Shown here piece by piece: positions 14,415 to 21,939 of a stretch of DNA of 43,845 nucleotides (its first letter is position 1; each line of letters opens with the position of its first letter). The notes under the pieces are model-generated. The model was not told the origin of the DNA. It did not search any database and saw nothing but the letters and a program-made list of their open reading frames with translations. A program made the position numbers and the translations under genes. Source of the stretch: an uncultured Eubacteriales bacterium (GTDB lineage: Bacteria > Bacillota > Clostridia > Oscillospirales > Oscillospiraceae); assembly GCA_900546255.1 (NCBI GenBank), contig URCB01000012.1, positions 1 through 43,845 on the forward strand, read 5' to 3'.

Positions 14415-16049
14415 TTAGCTTCTATTCTGTTGGGCCACCAGATGTTCCGCACCGTACCGCTTGCGCAGGGCGGGTTTTTCAATCTTACCGGTAGCATTAC
14501 GGGGAATCTCTGCAAAGATAATCTTTCTCGGCCGTTTGTAACGGGGCAGGTCCATACAGAAATCCTGGATCTCTTCCTCTGTACAGGTCATTCCCGGCTT
14601 GAGCTCAATGACAGCGCCGCAAATCTCACCCAGACGCTTGTCGGGCAAGCCGATGACAGCCACATCTTTGATCTTGTCGTTGGTGCGGAGGAAGTCCTCA
14701 ATCTGGACGGGATAAATATTCTCGCCACCGCTGACCACCACGTCTTTCTTCCGGTCCACCAGGAAGTAGAATCCGTCTTTATCCTGCATGGCCATGTCAC
14801 CGGTGTAGAGCCACCCATCCTTCAGGACTTCCGCCGTCGCCTCGGGGTTGTTGTAGTAACAGGTCATAAGGCCAGGGCCTTTGACGCAGAGCTCCCCCAC
14901 TTCCCCTTGGGGTACAGCGTTGCCGTTTTCGTCCACAATCTTGACCTCCCAGCGATAGCCAGGGACGCCGATGGCGCCCACTTTGTGAATGTTCTCCATG
15001 CCCAAGTGGACGCAGCCCGGACCGGTGGACTCGGACAAACCATAGTTCGTGTCGTACTGGTGGTGGGGGAAGTATTCCTTCCACCGCCGGATCAAAGACG
15101 GGGGCACCGGCTGGGCGCCGATGTGCATCAGCCGCCACTGGTCCAGCTTATAGTCGGAGAGCTTCACATCCCCGCGGTCCAGGGCATCCAAAATATCCTG
15201 GGCCCAGGGCACCAGCAGCCACACCACAGTGCACTGCTCGTCGGAGACCGCCTTCAAGATAATCTCTGGAGAGGTTCCCTTCAGCAACACCGCCTTGCTC
15301 CCGGCAAAGAGGCTGCCCATCCAGTGGAACTTAGCACCGGTATGATACAGGGGGGGGATGCACAGGAAGGTGTCCTCGTGGGTGATCTGGTGGTGCTTCT
15401 GCTCCATCTCCGCTGCCTGGGTCAGGCTGCGGTGTTTATGAAGGATGGCCTTGGGAAAGCCCGTGGTGCCGGAGGAAAAGTAGATCGCCCCATCGTCATC
15501 GTCGGTGATGAGGACCTGAGGCGGGGCAGAGGAGCAGTCCGCCGCCAGCTCCCGATAGCTTTCTGCGAAGGTGGGGCAGTTGTCCCCTACGTAAATCAGC
15601 AGGCGGCCCTTGCTGAGCTTTTCCGCCACGCTTTCAATGCGCCCGATGAACTCCGGGCCAAACACCAGGACCTGGACCTCTGCCAAGTCTGCGCAATACT
15701 GGATCTCCTCGGCGGAATAGCGGAAGTTAAAGGGCACTGCCAAAGCCCCTGCTTTGAGGATGCCAAAGTAGATAGGCAGCCACTCCAGGCAGTTATACAT
15801 GAGAATGGCCACCTTATCGCCCTTTTTCACCCCCCGAGAGAGGAGCATGTTGGCAAACCGGTTGGCCTTTTCGTTAAAGACATTCCAAGTGATTTCCCGG
15901 CGGTAGGGCTCGTCGGTGGTGGGCTGGATGAGGTCATACTCCTTCCAGGTGATGCGGCGGGTCTCCTTCATCTCCGGGTTGAGCTCCACCAGGGCAGTTT
16001 CATTCCCGTAGAGCTTAACATTGCGTTCCAAAAAATCAGTTACAGGCAT
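14415..16049 (-). CDS. AMP-forming acyl-CoA ligase, probably for aryl or fatty acids
   Basis: Adenylate-forming enzyme that joins a carboxylic acid to CoA with ATP, giving AMP and diphosphate. The 544 residues contain the P-loop-like AMP motif IYFSSGTTGFPKAILH (about 190-205), the A5 region YGLSESTGP (about 322), GWLYTGDMAMQDKDGFYFLVDRKKD (about 417-440) and the catalytic lysine segment PRNATGKIEKPALRKRY near the end. It resembles medium/long-chain fatty-acid and aryl-CoA ligases; acid specificity is not readable. First gene of the operon with yerC, iorA and iorB, which favours phenylacetate- or indoleacetate-type substrates. AAAGGA lies 10 nt before ATG 16049. Confidence 0.9.
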   Translation of the reverse strand: MPVTDFLERNVKLYGNETALVELNPEMKETRRITWKEYDLIQPTTDEPYRREITWNVFNEKANRFANMLLSRGVKKGDKVAILMYNCLEWLPIYFGILKAGALAVPFNFRYSAEEIQYCADLAEVQVLVFGPEFIGRIESVAEKLSKGRLLIYVGDNCPTFAESYRELAADCSSAPPQVLITDDDDGAIYFSSGTTGFPKAILHKHRSLTQAAEMEQKHHQITHEDTFLCIPPLYHTGAKFHWMGSLFAGSKAVLLKGTSPEIILKAVSDEQCTVVWLLVPWAQDILDALDRGDVKLSDYKLDQWRLMHIGAQPVPPSLIRRWKEYFPHHQYDTNYGLSESTGPGCVHLGMENIHKVGAIGVPGYRWEVKIVDENGNAVPQGEVGELCVKGPGLMTCYYNNPEATAEVLKDGWLYTGDMAMQDKDGFYFLVDRKKDVVVSGGENIYPVQIEDFLRTNDKIKDVAVIGLPDKRLGEICGAVIELKPGMTCTEEEIQDFCMDLPRYKRPRKIIFAEIPRNATGKIEKPALRKRYGAEHLVAQQNRS

Positions 16050-16066
16050 AGTGGGACGGTCCTTTC

Positions 16067-16105
16067 TTTTTGTTGGGACAAAAAGGCCGCTGGGTTCGTT
16101 GAACC
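16067..16105 (-). promoter_or_regulatory. leader hairpins of the ligase-yerC-iorAB operon
   Basis: Within the roughly 80-nt leader, two short dyads are visible: TTTTTGT/ACAAAAA (16067-16073 with 16078-16084), directly before the ribosome binding site, and GGTTC-GTT-GAACC (16093-16105). The second is a candidate operator or RNA hairpin. No T-box, trp-leader peptide or known riboswitch motif was found. Confidence 0.4.
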
Positions 16106-16137
16106 TTTACAGCTTTAAACCCTTAGTGCGTACTGTT

Positions 16138-16166
16138 ACTGTAGCATGTCCGCCACGGAAAGTCAA
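16138..16166 (-). promoter_or_regulatory. promoter of the ligase-yerC-iorAB operon
   Basis: On the minus strand TTGACT (16161-16166), 17-nt spacer, TACAGT (16138-16143). The repeat ACAGTAACAGTAC overlaps the -10 and extends toward the start site. The remaining sequence between here and the M3 peptidase terminator (about 16167-16312) shows no other recognisable element. Confidence 0.78.
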
Positions 16167-16312
16167 GATGGGACCCGACCAAACCCCGCTGGATCTCAAG
16201 TGTGGCAACTTTATTGTATCAAATCCAAAGCAAATTGCAAGAGGTTGCCCTTTTCTCTCAGTGAATTGACCCAGTCGAAATGTGCAGAAGTTGTCTCCTC
16301 CCCTTTTAAGCG

Positions 16313-16343
16313 CAAGGCCACTGGCGGATTGCCAGTGGCCTTG
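16313..16343 (-). terminator. terminator of the M3 peptidase gene
   Basis: A perfect 13-bp stem (16313-16325 with 16331-16343) with a 5-nt loop, located 14 nt after the peptidase stop. The tail on the minus strand (CGCTTAAAAGG) is only weakly T-rich. Confidence 0.78.
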
Positions 16344-16357
16344 TTCCTATTGAGGGG

Positions 16358-18073
16358 TTATGCTTTTTTCTCAATGTCGGACTGTAGTTTCCGCAAAAGG
16401 GCTTCGCTCTCCTGGGCCACCTGGCGCAGCGCCCCTTCCTGGAAGGGGGAACGCAGGCCGGCCTCCTGGAGCAGATCCGTAAAGACCTTTTCCCCGCCCT
16501 GGGAGAGGAAGTGGACGTAGCGGCGGAAGGCATCGTCATAGTCTTTCTGCGACTCCAGCAGGAACTGGAGCGCTGCGGTCTGGGCCAGGCAGTAGTCGAT
16601 ATAGTAGAAGGGGGTTTCGTAGATGTGCATCTGGTACTGCCAGCGGGTCCCCTCCTCCAGATAGGGGATGCCGTCGAAGGTAATGTGGGGACGGAAATCC
16701 GCCTCCAGGGCCCGCCAAGCGGCCTTGCGCTCCTCGGGGGTCCAATCTGGGTTCTCATAGACCTGCCGCTGGAAGTCATCCACAATGGTACCGTAAGGCA
16801 GGAAGGAGAGGGCATCCAGCAGGTGCATATAGCGATAGCGCTGGGCATCGTCCCCGAAAAAGTGCTCCATATAGGGCCACGCAAAGAACTCCATGCTCAT
16901 GGAGTGGGTCTCGGCAGTCTCCATCCCTCCGATCCCCAGTTCCACCACATAGGGGTTCTCCGCCGTCTTGTAGTCGGCGAAGGCATGGCCGGCCTCGTGG
17001 GTGACCACGTCCACATCCCCAGCCGTGCCGTTGAAATTGGCCAGGATGAAGGGCTGATGGTACGCCGGGAAGCTGGTGCAGTATCCGCCCCCCCACTTGT
17101 TCTTCCGAGACTCCACGTCAAACGCCTCTGTCTCCAGCATAAAGTCAATGAACTCCCCGGTTTCCTGACTCATGTCATGGTACATCGCCTGGGCCGCAGC
17201 GAAGATGGCCTCCTTCCCCCCCTGGGGAACGGGGTCCCCCTGAGGAAAGATGAGGTCGTAGTCGTACAGGCGGAGGGTGTCCACCCCCAACCGCTCCCCG
17301 ACTTCTGTGCGTAATTTAGCGACCAGGGGGACGATATCCCGGCGGACATTCTCTCGGAACTGCTTGACCTCCTCTGGGCCGTAGCACAGGCGGCCCATTC
17401 GGTAATACCCCAGCTCCACGAAATTCTGATAGCCCATCTTTTTCGCCATGCGGTCCCGGATGTGCACCAACTGGTCAAACAGACCATCCAGCTGGTCGCT
17501 GTGTGCTTGGAGGGTTCTGCCCAGAACCTCATAGGCCTCCTTACGCGTGCCCCGGTCCGGGGACTTGGCGTATTTCATCAGCATGGGACGGGGCAGCTTC
17601 TCCCCTCGGAACTCGAACTCCATCCCCGCCATCAGCTGGGAGTACTGGCTGACCACCCGGTTCTCCTCCACCATATCCTCGATGATTTCCGGGGAAATGG
17701 ATTTCAGCTCCACCTCGAAGGAACGGAACACCAGGGGGATGATCGCCCCACTCTCCTCCAATTCCTGTCGGAACGGAGTCGCCAGCATGGCCTTGGTGTA
17801 CTCCAAAAGGTAGTTCTGTGCCTGGGGCCCCACCTCATCATAGTAGTCCTTCTCCGCCAGGTAAAAGGGATCGGCCGTGTTGATGCTGTAGCGCATATAG
17901 GACAGGGCTTCGGCAGTCTGCCAACGGATCACCAGTTGGTTGCACTGGTCCCGGGCTGCCATAACCGCTTGGGCAGAGGATGCTTCCTTTACCTGGGTGA
18001 TAATCCCCTGGATCTCCTGGGCGAACGCCTCCATGGAGACACGCTGGTAGGGCAATTGAGATACTTTCTGCAT
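16358..18073 (-). CDS. M3-family oligoendopeptidase
   Basis: Zinc metallopeptidase of the PepF/thimet oligopeptidase clan, cleaving short peptides in the cytoplasm. The 571-residue product contains the HExxH zinc motif in VVTHEAGHAFADYKT (about 400), with the downstream glutamate in GGMETAETHSMSMEFFAWP (about 425) as third zinc ligand, and the YCTSFPAYHQPFILANFNGT segment typical of the family. The frame stays open upstream to 18304, but AAAGGAG lies 5 nt before ATG 18073 and the extension reads antisense-like sequence within the P1 peptidase gene. The start is 19 nt after that peptidase's stop, so the two form a peptide-turnover unit. Confidence 0.93.
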   Translation of the reverse strand: MQKVSQLPYQRVSMEAFAQEIQGIITQVKEASSAQAVMAARDQCNQLVIRWQTAEALSYMRYSINTADPFYLAEKDYYDEVGPQAQNYLLEYTKAMLATPFRQELEESGAIIPLVFRSFEVELKSISPEIIEDMVEENRVVSQYSQLMAGMEFEFRGEKLPRPMLMKYAKSPDRGTRKEAYEVLGRTLQAHSDQLDGLFDQLVHIRDRMAKKMGYQNFVELGYYRMGRLCYGPEEVKQFRENVRRDIVPLVAKLRTEVGERLGVDTLRLYDYDLIFPQGDPVPQGGKEAIFAAAQAMYHDMSQETGEFIDFMLETEAFDVESRKNKWGGGYCTSFPAYHQPFILANFNGTAGDVDVVTHEAGHAFADYKTAENPYVVELGIGGMETAETHSMSMEFFAWPYMEHFFGDDAQRYRYMHLLDALSFLPYGTIVDDFQRQVYENPDWTPEERKAAWRALEADFRPHITFDGIPYLEEGTRWQYQMHIYETPFYYIDYCLAQTAALQFLLESQKDYDDAFRRYVHFLSQGGEKVFTDLLQEAGLRSPFQEGALRQVAQESEALLRKLQSDIEKKA

Positions 18074-18092
18074 AACTTCTCCTTTCCTAGGT

Positions 18093-19085
18093 TCAGGTAG
18101 ATTGGGATACAAAGGGCAGGTCCCGCCAGGCGGGGCGGCCGTGGAGGGTTTCTGCCGCGCGGATTCCCCGGCGGATGGCCTCCTCCACAGCGCGGGCGGC
18201 CAGAATCCCCACGGCATCGGGGTCTGCCGGAACCGTGCCATGGCACATGGCGAACAGGCTGTCACCGTCAAAGGTCGCATTGGCCGGACGAACCGCCCGG
18301 GCAATGCCGTTTTGCGCCACCGCCGCCAATTTGGCGGCCTGGGCCTTGTTCAGGGCAGCGTTGGTCACCACGCAGCCGATGACAGTGTTCTCCCCCACCA
18401 GCTTGCCGCTGAAAATGTCCCGCTGGCGCTGGCTGTGCTGGATGAGCCACTCTTCCGTACCGGCAAAGCCGGTGTTGTCATCGTTGCGGGCCCCGGCCAG
18501 GATGGTTCCATCCTCCACCACGTCCCCCATGGCGTTGCAGGCCATCACCGCCCCCACCATCAGGTCACCCTGACGGTAGGCGCAGGTGCCTAGCCCGCCC
18601 TTCATGGCATACTGGGGGCCTCTGATCTTGCCGATGGTGCAGCCCGTGCCGGCCCCAACGTTTCCCTCTTGGATTGGGTTTCCTTGGAGGGCCGCCTCAC
18701 AGGCAGCATACCCCATGGCCACATCTGGCCGGGCCGCCATAGACCCAAACTTCAGATCAAAAAGGACCGCAGCGCACACGTTGGGCACCACCGTGACCAT
18801 CACATCCCGGCCAATGCCCTCTTCCTCCAGTTTTTTCATGACGCCACCGGCAGCATCCAGCCCGAAGGCACTGCCCCCGGTGAGCACCACTCCGTGGACC
18901 ACTTCCCGGTTACACACCGGGCTCAGTGCATCCGTGTCCCGGGTGCCGGGGGAGCCTCCCCGGACATCCACCCCGGTCACCGCCCCATCCGGGCAGAGGA
19001 TTACAGTGCAGCCCGTGCCGCCTTCCAGATCCTCCACCTGACCGAACCGAAAGCCGGGGATCTCATGTATCTTCATTGTCTCCAT
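18093..19085 (-). CDS. P1-family (DmpA-type) aminopeptidase
   Basis: N-terminal-nucleophile hydrolase of the DmpA/BapA family, made as a 330-residue precursor that cleaves itself into two chains. Family landmarks are GFRFGQVEDLEGGTGCTVILCP near the start, REVVHGVVLTGGSAFGLDAA (about 63-82) and IGCVVTNAALNKAQAAKLA (about 240-258); the Thr of VVTNA is at the expected self-cleavage and nucleophile position. Substrates in the family include peptides with D- or beta-amino acids. AGAGGA lies 6 nt before ATG 19085; a second Met three codons on is possible. The adjacent M3 peptidase suggests linked peptide salvage. No separate promoter was found, so read-through from murC is possible. Confidence 0.9.
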   Translation of the reverse strand: METMKIHEIPGFRFGQVEDLEGGTGCTVILCPDGAVTGVDVRGGSPGTRDTDALSPVCNREVVHGVVLTGGSAFGLDAAGGVMKKLEEEGIGRDVMVTVVPNVCAAVLFDLKFGSMAARPDVAMGYAACEAALQGNPIQEGNVGAGTGCTIGKIRGPQYAMKGGLGTCAYRQGDLMVGAVMACNAMGDVVEDGTILAGARNDDNTGFAGTEEWLIQHSQRQRDIFSGKLVGENTVIGCVVTNAALNKAQAAKLAAVAQNGIARAVRPANATFDGDSLFAMCHGTVPADPDAVGILAARAVEEAIRRGIRAAETLHGRPAWRDLPFVSQST

Positions 19086-19136
19086 ATGGTATCCTCTCTA
19101 AACCGTCCTCCACAAAAAGGGAGAAAAATCAGCACA

Positions 19137-19157
19137 GCGGAGGGAGCATCCCTCCGC
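19137..19157 (-). terminator. terminator of murC
   Basis: A perfect 9-bp stem (19137-19145 with 19149-19157), 3-nt loop, followed on the minus strand after ten bases by TTTTT and then TTTTT again. It lies between murC and the P1 peptidase gene. Confidence 0.65.
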
Positions 19158-19170
19158 CGCGCACAACGCA

Positions 19171-20556
19171 TCAGGTGGCGGATTCCTGGCCTCGGCGGAC
19201 CAGGGCTTCCCCCACAGTATAAATATCCCCAGCCCCTACGGTGAGGATCAAGTCCCCCGGCTGGGCCAAGTCGTAGAGCCAGTTGGTGAGTTCCTCAAAG
19301 TCTTTGGCCACCTTGGCCCCAGGGACCGCATCGGCCAAATCCTGGGATGTGATGCCCACTTCGTTCTTCTCCCGGGCGGCAAAAATCTCTGCCAAGAACG
19401 TGATGTCCGGCTGCTGGAGCACCTGGACAAACTCCGGGAAAAGGGCCTTGGTGCGGGTGTAGGTATGGGGCTGGAAGGCGCAGATCACCCGGTCATACCC
19501 CAACGTGGCAGCCGTGTCCAGAAGGGCCTTCAGTTCCCCGGGGTGGTGGGCATAGTCATCATAGACGGCAGCCCCCTTTACCTTACCCTTAAACTCAAAC
19601 CGGCGGCCGGCGCCCCGGAAATCCTTCAGCCCCTGGGCAATGGCATTGCCGGGAATCCCCAGGATCAAGGACGCAGCAGCGGCGGCGATGGCGTCCTTCA
19701 CGTTGTGCTCTCCAGGCACCTGGAGGGTGATGTGGGCCATCGGTTTTTCATCCCACACCAGGTCGAAGGTAGGGAACCCATGATCCCAGGTGAGATTTTT
19801 GGCATGGAAGTTGCCGGTCTCCAGGCCGAAGGTGAGCACGCCTTCCTTCCCCTCCAGGGCCTTCATGGTATTCTCGTCCTCTCCATTGGCCAGGACGGTA
19901 CCCCCTGGGGGCACCAGGTCAGCAAACGCCCGGAAGGAGTGCTCCACATCCTCCAGGTCCTTGAAAAAGTCCAGATGGTCCGCTTCAATGTTCAGGATCA
20001 CCGCTACGGTGGGATAAAAGGACAGGAAGGAGTTGCAGTACTCGCAGGACTCCAAGATAATGGTTTTGCCCTTCCCCACCCGGTGGCCGGTGCCCAGGAT
20101 CGGGAGGGTACCGCCAATCATCACCGTGGGGTCAATCCGGGCCGCCATGGCAATGTGGGTGCACATCGAGGTTGTGGATGTTTTGCCGTGGGTGCCGGAG
20201 ATGCACAGGGCATTCTCATACCGCCGCATAATGGATCCCCAGGCCTGGGCCCGCTCGAACACCGGAATGCCCAGGGCATGGGCCGCGGCGATCTCCGGGT
20301 TATCATCGTGGACAGCGGCGGTGCGGATCACCAGGTCCTTGCCCTCCACACTCTCCCCCCGGTGGCCGATGACCACGGGGATGCCCAGGGAACGGAGATG
20401 GTCTACCGCCGGGCTCTCTTTCATATCAGAGCCGGTGATGATCAGGCCTTCTCCGTGGAGCACTTCTGCCAAGGGGGACATGGACACTCCGCCAATCCCC
20501 ACCAAATGCGCCCGTTTCCCGGGTACAATGTAATCATGGATTCGATCGTTTGCCAT
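19171..20556 (-). CDS. murC: UDP-N-acetylmuramate--L-alanine ligase
   Basis: Cytoplasmic ATP-dependent ligase that adds the first amino acid, L-alanine, to UDP-MurNAc in peptidoglycan synthesis. The 461 residues show all three Mur domains: the UDP-binding Rossmann start HLVGIGGVSMSPLAEVL, the ATP P-loop CISGTHGKTSTTSM (about 117), NIEADHLDFF (about 200) and the C-terminal DDYAHHPGELKALL (about 340) that is diagnostic for MurC. Length is typical. ATG 20556 is preceded only by a weak GGTG-type ribosome binding site. It is transcribed from 20649-20678, away from the phosphopantetheinyl transferase gene. Some clostridia keep murC outside the dcw cluster, as here. Confidence 0.96.
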   Translation of the reverse strand: MANDRIHDYIVPGKRAHLVGIGGVSMSPLAEVLHGEGLIITGSDMKESPAVDHLRSLGIPVVIGHRGESVEGKDLVIRTAAVHDDNPEIAAAHALGIPVFERAQAWGSIMRRYENALCISGTHGKTSTTSMCTHIAMAARIDPTVMIGGTLPILGTGHRVGKGKTIILESCEYCNSFLSFYPTVAVILNIEADHLDFFKDLEDVEHSFRAFADLVPPGGTVLANGEDENTMKALEGKEGVLTFGLETGNFHAKNLTWDHGFPTFDLVWDEKPMAHITLQVPGEHNVKDAIAAAAASLILGIPGNAIAQGLKDFRGAGRRFEFKGKVKGAAVYDDYAHHPGELKALLDTAATLGYDRVICAFQPHTYTRTKALFPEFVQVLQQPDITFLAEIFAAREKNEVGITSQDLADAVPGAKVAKDFEELTNWLYDLAQPGDLILTVGAGDIYTVGEALVRRGQESAT

Positions 20557-20561
20557 TGTGG

Positions 20562-20590
20562 TTTACACACCTTTTCCCTTCCGCTATAAT
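20562..20590 (+). promoter_or_regulatory. promoter of the phosphopantetheinyl transferase-glycosylase pair
   Basis: TTTACA (20562-20567), 17-nt spacer, TATAAT (20585-20590). It lies between the murC start and the murC promoter, so its start point (about 20597) is inside the murC leader on the opposite strand. Confidence 0.75.
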
Positions 20591-20648
20591 ATAAACCAAG
20601 CGCGGCAAAAACCTGCGCTTCTCTGCAAAATTTCTGGATCAGTTCGTT

Positions 20649-20678
20649 ATTATAATCCAATCCCCCGGAGATTGGCAA
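20649..20678 (-). promoter_or_regulatory. promoter of murC
   Basis: On the minus strand TTGCCA (20673-20678), 18-nt spacer, TATAAT (20649-20654); predicted start near 20642, leader about 86 nt. Confidence 0.68.
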
Positions 20679-20737
20679 GCCTTTCCGCCCGCTTTTCCCC
20701 GGTTCTTTGGAAATGCACCCGAAGGGAGGCGGCTTTT

Positions 20738-21244
20738 TTGATTGCACTTTACGGTTCTCGGGATGGCAATCCCCAAAAACTCCTTCTGTGGGCCCTGCAG
20801 CAAACCCATGGGTTTGCTGCCCTCCCCCCGCTGGCCCGCACCCCGTTGGGCAAGCCGTATTTCCCCCAATACCCCGGTCTGCACTTCAACCTAAGCCACA
20901 GCGGGCCGCTGACGGTGTGTGCCCTCTCCACCCTCCCTGTGGGGGTGGACATTGAGCAGATCCGCCCCCGAGGCGCCTCCCTGCCCCGGTATGCCCTGAC
21001 GGAGAGGGAATATACCGTCTTCCAAAGGATGGGCGGCGATTGGCCCGCCTTTTACGCCCTGTGGACCCGACGGGAGGCCTGGTGCAAATACACCGGCCAA
21101 GGCCTCAAACCCCAGTGGAAGCAAGACATCCCTGCCACAGGCCTTTCGTTCGGATCCTATTGCGGCGAAGGCTGGCAGGCTTCCGTGTGCGGGTTGGAAC
21201 CACCGCCGGAAGCGATCCTGTGGAAGGAGGGCGGTGCCCTATGA
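20738..21244 (+). CDS. 4'-phosphopantetheinyl transferase (Sfp-type)
   Basis: Transfers the phosphopantetheine arm of CoA to a serine of acyl- or peptidyl-carrier proteins. The 168-residue product is compact but carries the three superfamily motifs: FNLSHSGPLTVCAL (about 54-67), the magnesium-binding VGVDIEQIRP (about 73-82) and FYALWTRREAWCKYTGQGL (about 107-125). The start is taken as TTG 20738, 8 nt after GGGAGG; the longer open frame to 20558 overlaps the promoter region. The stop overlaps the glycosylase start (ATGA), so the genes are coupled. No carrier protein or synthase lies in the window, so the target is unknown; it may be the primary fatty-acid ACP or a secondary-metabolite carrier. 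Confidence 0.87.
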   Translation: MIALYGSRDGNPQKLLLWALQQTHGFAALPPLARTPLGKPYFPQYPGLHFNLSHSGPLTVCALSTLPVGVDIEQIRPRGASLPRYALTEREYTVFQRMGGDWPAFYALWTRREAWCKYTGQGLKPQWKQDIPATGLSFGSYCGEGWQASVCGLEPPPEAILWKEGGAL

Positions 21245-21876
21245 AATGCAACCGTTCCTTTTACAACCGAGATACCTGCCAGGTGGCCCAGGACCTCTTG
21301 GGACGCTATCTGGTGCGGATGCAGGATGGAAGGCCTCTGGTCATAAGAATCACAGAGACGGAAGCTTACATCGGTCGGATCGACAAGGCCTGCCACGCCT
21401 ACAACTACCGCCGAACCGCCCGGACAGAAACCCTCTTCGCCCCGCCAGGGACGGCATATATCTACCTCATCTATGGTATGTACCACTGCCTGAACTTTGT
21501 GACCGAGCCCGAGGAGGAACCCTGCGCCGTCCTGATCCGCGGCGGCCAGGCCCGGGGAGGCCAGGAGCTGCTGGCCTGGAACCGGTATGGGAAGGGCATG
21601 GACCAACTCTCCCCCTACCAGCGGAAGCACTTTCTGGACGGGCCGGGAAAACTGTGCCAGGCCCTGGCCCTCACCCGGGCAGAGAATGGATGCTCCCTGC
21701 TGGAAGACACCCTCTTCGTCTGCGACCGGCTGGAGGACATCGGCCTGGTAACCCCGCCGGAAGACCTTCTCCCCTTTTCCATCACCTCCGGCCCCCGGGT
21801 GGGGATCGACTATGCCGAGGAGGCTGTGGACTTTCCTTGGCGCTATCAAGTCGCACCTGAATCCCACCTCATATAG
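21241..21876 (+). CDS. 3-methyladenine DNA glycosylase (AAG/MPG family)
   Basis: Base-excision repair enzyme that removes alkylated or deaminated purines. The 211 residues match the AAG fold: FYNRDTCQVAQDLLGRYLVR at the start, ITETEAYIGRIDKACHAYN (about 36-54) with the catalytic glutamate region, GTAYIYLIYGMYHCLNFVTE (about 74-93), and DGPGKLCQALALT (about 138-150). SGPRVGIDYAEEAVDFPWRY closes the domain, as in the family. AAGGAGG lies just ahead of ATG 21241, which overlaps the stop of the transferase gene. The pairing with a phosphopantetheinyl transferase has no obvious functional logic and may just reflect operon drift. Confidence 0.93.
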   Translation: MKCNRSFYNRDTCQVAQDLLGRYLVRMQDGRPLVIRITETEAYIGRIDKACHAYNYRRTARTETLFAPPGTAYIYLIYGMYHCLNFVTEPEEEPCAVLIRGGQARGGQELLAWNRYGKGMDQLSPYQRKHFLDGPGKLCQALALTRAENGCSLLEDTLFVCDRLEDIGLVTPPEDLLPFSITSGPRVGIDYAEEAVDFPWRYQVAPESHLI

Positions 21877-21891
21877 GATACAGGAAACATT

Positions 21892-21925
21892 GCCCCCCGG
21901 CAGACCGTGTTGTTTGCCAGGGGGC
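21892..21925. terminator. terminator between converging genes
   Basis: An 11-bp stem with one mismatch (21892-21902 with 21915-21925), 12-nt loop, followed by TTTTC. It lies 15 nt from both the glycosylase and pcrA stops. Confidence 0.8.
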
Positions 21926-21939
21926 TTTTCTCGGTTGTC

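Noticed and set aside
14217..16118. Plus-strand open frame of 633 codons opposite the acyl-CoA ligase and yerC
   Set aside because: Antisense shadow of GC-rich coding sequence; low-complexity composition, no family motif, no ribosome binding site, and it crosses the ligase promoter.
16050..16312. T-box, trp-type leader peptide or classical TrpR operator upstream of the ligase operon
   Set aside because: No specifier or GGNACCGCG-type antiterminator, no run of Trp codons and no CTAGT-type TrpR half-sites were found.
18074..18304. N-terminal extension of the M3 peptidase
   Set aside because: Lies within the P1 peptidase gene in another frame, reads as proline/arginine-rich shadow; AAAGGAG supports ATG 18073.
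19465..20589. Long plus-strand frame opposite murC
   Set aside because: MurC motifs are complete on the minus strand; the opposite frame shows no domain and overlaps the start of the real promoter region.
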